Shown here piece by piece: positions 4,592-6,683 of a stretch of 6,683 nucleotides of DNA. The position numbers and the translations under genes were made by a program. The stretch covers positions 1 through 6,683 of the forward strand of contig JAHEKD010000144.1 of assembly GCA_024638545.1 (NCBI GenBank), read 5' to 3'. The notes beneath the pieces are model-generated. The model was not told the DNA's origin. It made no database searches and saw nothing but the letters and a program-made list of their open reading frames with translations. The stretch comes from Gammaproteobacteria bacterium. Its GTDB lineage: Bacteria > Pseudomonadota > Gammaproteobacteria > Arenicellales > JAHEKD01. Position 1 is the first letter of the stretch, and each line of letters begins with the position of its first letter.

Positions 4592-6502
4592 TTAATTAGC
4601 CTCTCTACGGATTTGCCTATCTCCCGCGTCAAGTTCATCATGTAAATGCGACATTCGATTGATTTCAGCCGGGTTAAATAAACGATGCAGAAAATAACTG
4701 TAAATATCAGGTTTATTCAGCCAGTTACGCAGAAATCGACGTTTATCTCTGAATAGTTTATGCTGGTGGAACTGATTAATCTGATAGGCTCGCATGCTGT
4801 CAAGATCCAGGACTTCCAGCTGCCTGTCTTTTAATAAAAAATTACTCGCCTTCATATCACCATGGGCAAACCCCTGGGCATACATGACTTTGAAAAAATG
4901 AGTGATAACGCGGCTAACCAGCTCTACTTTATTCTCATCGAAAGGGCCTTCCAGATAATCCTGTAAAGTAATCCCTTCTGAAAAAACGGAGACATAATAA
5001 GATCGCCCTCTTAACTCACTGATTCGGTTTTCCCTATAACCGATCGGTTGTGGCGTCATCAAACCGCACTGTAGCAATCGATGCGCAAAATTCCAACAAA
5101 TTGACGCTCGAGTCATGCGGACACTACGCTTAAAAAAGTGCCAGGCACTTTTTGTGTTGTATCGTTTTAAAACCAGCAATTTTCGCCCGCATTCAACCAC
5201 GGCAACCGTTGTCGTCTGATCATGCTTAATGATCTTCTTTGCATTACGTTCGAGGTAGCTGTCAGGATCCTGAAACAACTCTATTAACTGCTGCGATTCA
5301 AATTCGGCCATGTAGGTGAGATAGTGACTGGCAGACCTGTGAATCACATAGTCAGATTTCGACAGTGATTTTAGTTTGATAACATGTTCGGCTTTGGACT
5401 CGATGTAGTCAGCAACAAACTGCGGCATCGAAAACAAGTCCTGGGTCAAACTGTATTTACGACCGTTGTCAATCCAGCGCTTTCGATCAGGTGATGTTAA
5501 GATTTTCAGCAAACCCAAATTCACATCCGCTTGTGAGACTGGTGAATCGAGCACAATCCCGGCATCGGCTTTCACAACATGGGGAGAATAACCGCAACCG
5601 TCGGTTGTCAATACAGGCAGTCCCGATGCGAGGGCTTCCAACAGCACGTTACCGGCGGCCTCGCGGTATGCAGGATGCAGGAGACAATCTGCAGCCTGCA
5701 TGAGCTCCGGCACATCAATGCGTCCACCCGTAAACTCGATTTGCCGGGATACGTTCAGCCTTTCAGCCAGGCGCTCATAGGTTTCAGCATTATCCTGGCC
5801 AACAACCATAAATCGGGATCCGGATCGTATAGTCGACGGCAGTTCTGCAAACGCCTTGATTGCACGATCAAGACCTTTAGTTTTAAATCCGGAACCAACA
5901 AATAAAATCAGTTTCTGATCATCAGCTACGCTTAACTCTTTACGTTTTTGAATTCGAACTTTCTCAAACCCGTCAGTGATGACATTACTTTTGTCCAGTG
6001 CCGGCGGCAAAATGACAAAACGATTTTCATCTGTTGCATAATTATTTTGATAGATATCTTTCTCTTTTTCGGAAAGCATCAGCAACAAAGTTGTCGCCTG
6101 AACGCCGAACACTTCTTTCTCAAAGCGTGCAAAGTGATGGTGCCGTGGGGTCAGACGATAAATATCGCCGTACTTTGCTGATATCCTGTCAGCATAACAA
6201 AAATCTCCGGCAAAATAAAAATCCAGCTCCGGCATTTTGTTAAAGCCGATCACTGCATCATATTCACCATCCATGAGAAACGGACGCACGGTTTTATAGT
6301 ATGCCGCATCACGATTATGATTCGTCCATTTGGCAGAAGGCAGAATGTTGATGTTTACATTATCCGGGTATTCACCCTGCCATTCATAAACGTAGACATC
6401 AATTTCATGTCCTCGTATCGCCATTTCGCTGATTACATTCAAAAAAACACGAGACAGGCCGCTGTAAGGAAAATAACGAAAAAGACAAAAAGCCAGCTTC
6501 AT
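4592..6502 (-). CDS. Fusion: WaaG-like LPS-core glucosyltransferase plus InaA/WaaP-like LPS kinase
   Basis: The 636-residue product joins two enzymes. Residues 1-370 resemble E. coli WaaG (GT4, GT-B fold), which adds glucose from UDP-glucose to HepII of the LPS core at the inner membrane. Shared blocks are MKLAFCLFRYFPYSGLSR (1-18), VIGFNKMPELDFYFAGD (84-100), YRLTPRHHHFARFE (115-128), GFKTKGLDRA (205-214) and HPAYREAAGNVLLEALASG (276-294) with the E281/E289 EX7E pair. Residues 380-636 resemble InaA/WaaP lipopolysaccharide kinases, with the ATP-binding lysine in LVLKRYN (K446), RGRSYYVSVF (498-507), the catalytic loop HGDMKASN (547-554, D549 and N554) and the metal-binding LDLDSM (D566). WaaP phosphorylates core heptose, so the fusion would couple glycosylation and phosphorylation (inference). 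There is no signal peptide or membrane helix. The start matches WaaG and overlaps an upstream stop as ATGA. Gly14 and Asp19 of E. coli WaaG are Ser and Val here. Confidence 0.9.
   Translation of the reverse strand: MKLAFCLFRYFPYSGLSRVFLNVISEMAIRGHEIDVYVYEWQGEYPDNVNINILPSAKWTNHNRDAAYYKTVRPFLMDGEYDAVIGFNKMPELDFYFAGDFCYADRISAKYGDIYRLTPRHHHFARFEKEVFGVQATTLLLMLSEKEKDIYQNNYATDENRFVILPPALDKSNVITDGFEKVRIQKRKELSVADDQKLILFVGSGFKTKGLDRAIKAFAELPSTIRSGSRFMVVGQDNAETYERLAERLNVSRQIEFTGGRIDVPELMQAADCLLHPAYREAAGNVLLEALASGLPVLTTDGCGYSPHVVKADAGIVLDSPVSQADVNLGLLKILTSPDRKRWIDNGRKYSLTQDLFSMPQFVADYIESKAEHVIKLKSLSKSDYVIHRSASHYLTYMAEFESQQLIELFQDPDSYLERNAKKIIKHDQTTTVAVVECGRKLLVLKRYNTKSAWHFFKRSVRMTRASICWNFAHRLLQCGLMTPQPIGYRENRISELRGRSYYVSVFSEGITLQDYLEGPFDENKVELVSRVITHFFKVMYAQGFAHGDMKASNFLLKDRQLEVLDLDSMRAYQINQFHQHKLFRDKRRFLRNWLNKPDIYSYFLHRLFNPAEINRMSHLHDELDAGDRQIRREAN
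4600..4605 (-). promoter_or_regulatory. Shine-Dalgarno that decides the VOC gene start
   Basis: GAGAGG on the minus strand lies inside the last codons of the upstream fusion gene, 9 nt before the ATG at 4590. It supports this start over the in-frame ATG at 4641, which has no comparable site, and fits coupled translation across the 1-nt gap. Confidence 0.6.
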
Positions 6503-6683
6503 GGATGCAATTCTCTACCACCTGAGTTCACGCCTGGTAAATCCGGAGGTAATTTGACGCTCAACAGAATAGATCGAAAGACTGTACCGCATAATCTTTT
6601 TGGCACCCCGATCATTAACCCGTATTTCTCACCGGATTTCGTAGCGAGACGGTTAAAGGAGGCGTCCTGTATGGGTTTTACGA
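6499..6683 (-). CDS. C-terminal fragment of an unidentified upstream gene (partial)
   Basis: This frame is open from the right edge for 60 codons and ends in a TGA that overlaps the fusion-gene ATG as ATGA, the usual junction of coupled genes in an LPS operon. The peptide contains SGEKYGLMIGVPKRLCGT and ends LPGVNSGGRELHP. I do not recognise a family, and there is no obvious membrane helix or catalytic motif in this tail. The other two frames on this strand hit stops near the edge, at the first complete codon (6682-6680) and 27 bases further in (6655-6653). Competing evidence exists on the plus strand, where two good Shine-Dalgarno sequences precede possible starts, so this region could instead be a divergent promoter region. 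More sequence to the right would settle it. Confidence 0.4.
   Translation of the reverse strand, partial: VKPIQDASFNRLATKSGEKYGLMIGVPKRLCGTVFRSILLSVKLPPDLPGVNSGGRELHP

Noticed and set aside
4591..4641. A longer VOC protein starting at the ATG at 4641
   Set aside because: The added 17 residues fall before the VOC domain, overlap the end of the fusion gene and lack a ribosome site; the start at 4590 has one.
5491..6243. Several plus-strand frames of 69-108 codons opposite the glycosyltransferase fusion
   Set aside because: They overlap each other and the clearly coding minus strand and have no recognisable domain or ribosome site.
1..6683. Defence system, mobile element, CRISPR array or prophage
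   Set aside because: No transposase, integrase, repeat array, att-like repeat or toxin-antitoxin pair was seen; gene content is core metabolism and LPS.

Overview
The window looks like chromosomal core DNA of a gammaproteobacterium outside the Enterobacterales (inference). The support is a divergent rhlB / trxA-rho arrangement as in Escherichia coli, a RhlB-type DEAD-box helicase, a zinc-type L31, and a WaaG-type LPS-core glucosyltransferase. Base composition is moderate and even by eye. I see no insertion sequence, CRISPR array, tRNA, rRNA or prophage gene.

Left block, minus strand, read right to left: trxA (2642-2316), rho (2118-856), rpmE for ribosomal protein L31 (777-568), and prmB for the L3 glutamine methyltransferase (518 to the left edge, C-terminus missing). 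rho has a leader of about 200 nt with a promoter-like pair, a YC-rich stretch and a bulged hairpin, as expected if Rho controls its own synthesis. rpmE has its own promoter-like pair directly after the rho stop codon.

Centre: rhlB runs rightward (2765-4228), divergent from trxA. The shared 122-nt gap holds a 23-bp imperfect palindrome overlapping an extended -10 box facing rhlB and a weaker -10 facing trxA. RhlB has an intact helicase core plus an unusually long basic, then Ala/Pro/Asp-rich tail.

Right block, minus strand, read right to left: an unidentified C-terminal fragment (6683-6499), a 636-residue fusion of a WaaG-like glucosyltransferase and an InaA/WaaP-like sugar kinase (6502-4592), and a small VOC/glyoxalase-fold protein (4590-4225). 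The first pair overlaps by ATGA and the second is separated by 1 nt, so they look like a translationally coupled operon for LPS-core assembly with a VOC gene at its end. The VOC gene converges on rhlB and their stop codons share four bases.

The left half is an RNA and translation block: transcription termination (Rho), RNA unwinding and decay (RhlB), ribosome parts (L31, PrmB) and redox (TrxA). The right half is outer-membrane LPS core glycosylation and phosphorylation. The point most worth a second look is the single-chain fusion of two successive LPS-core activities. I found no sign of a wholly new system.
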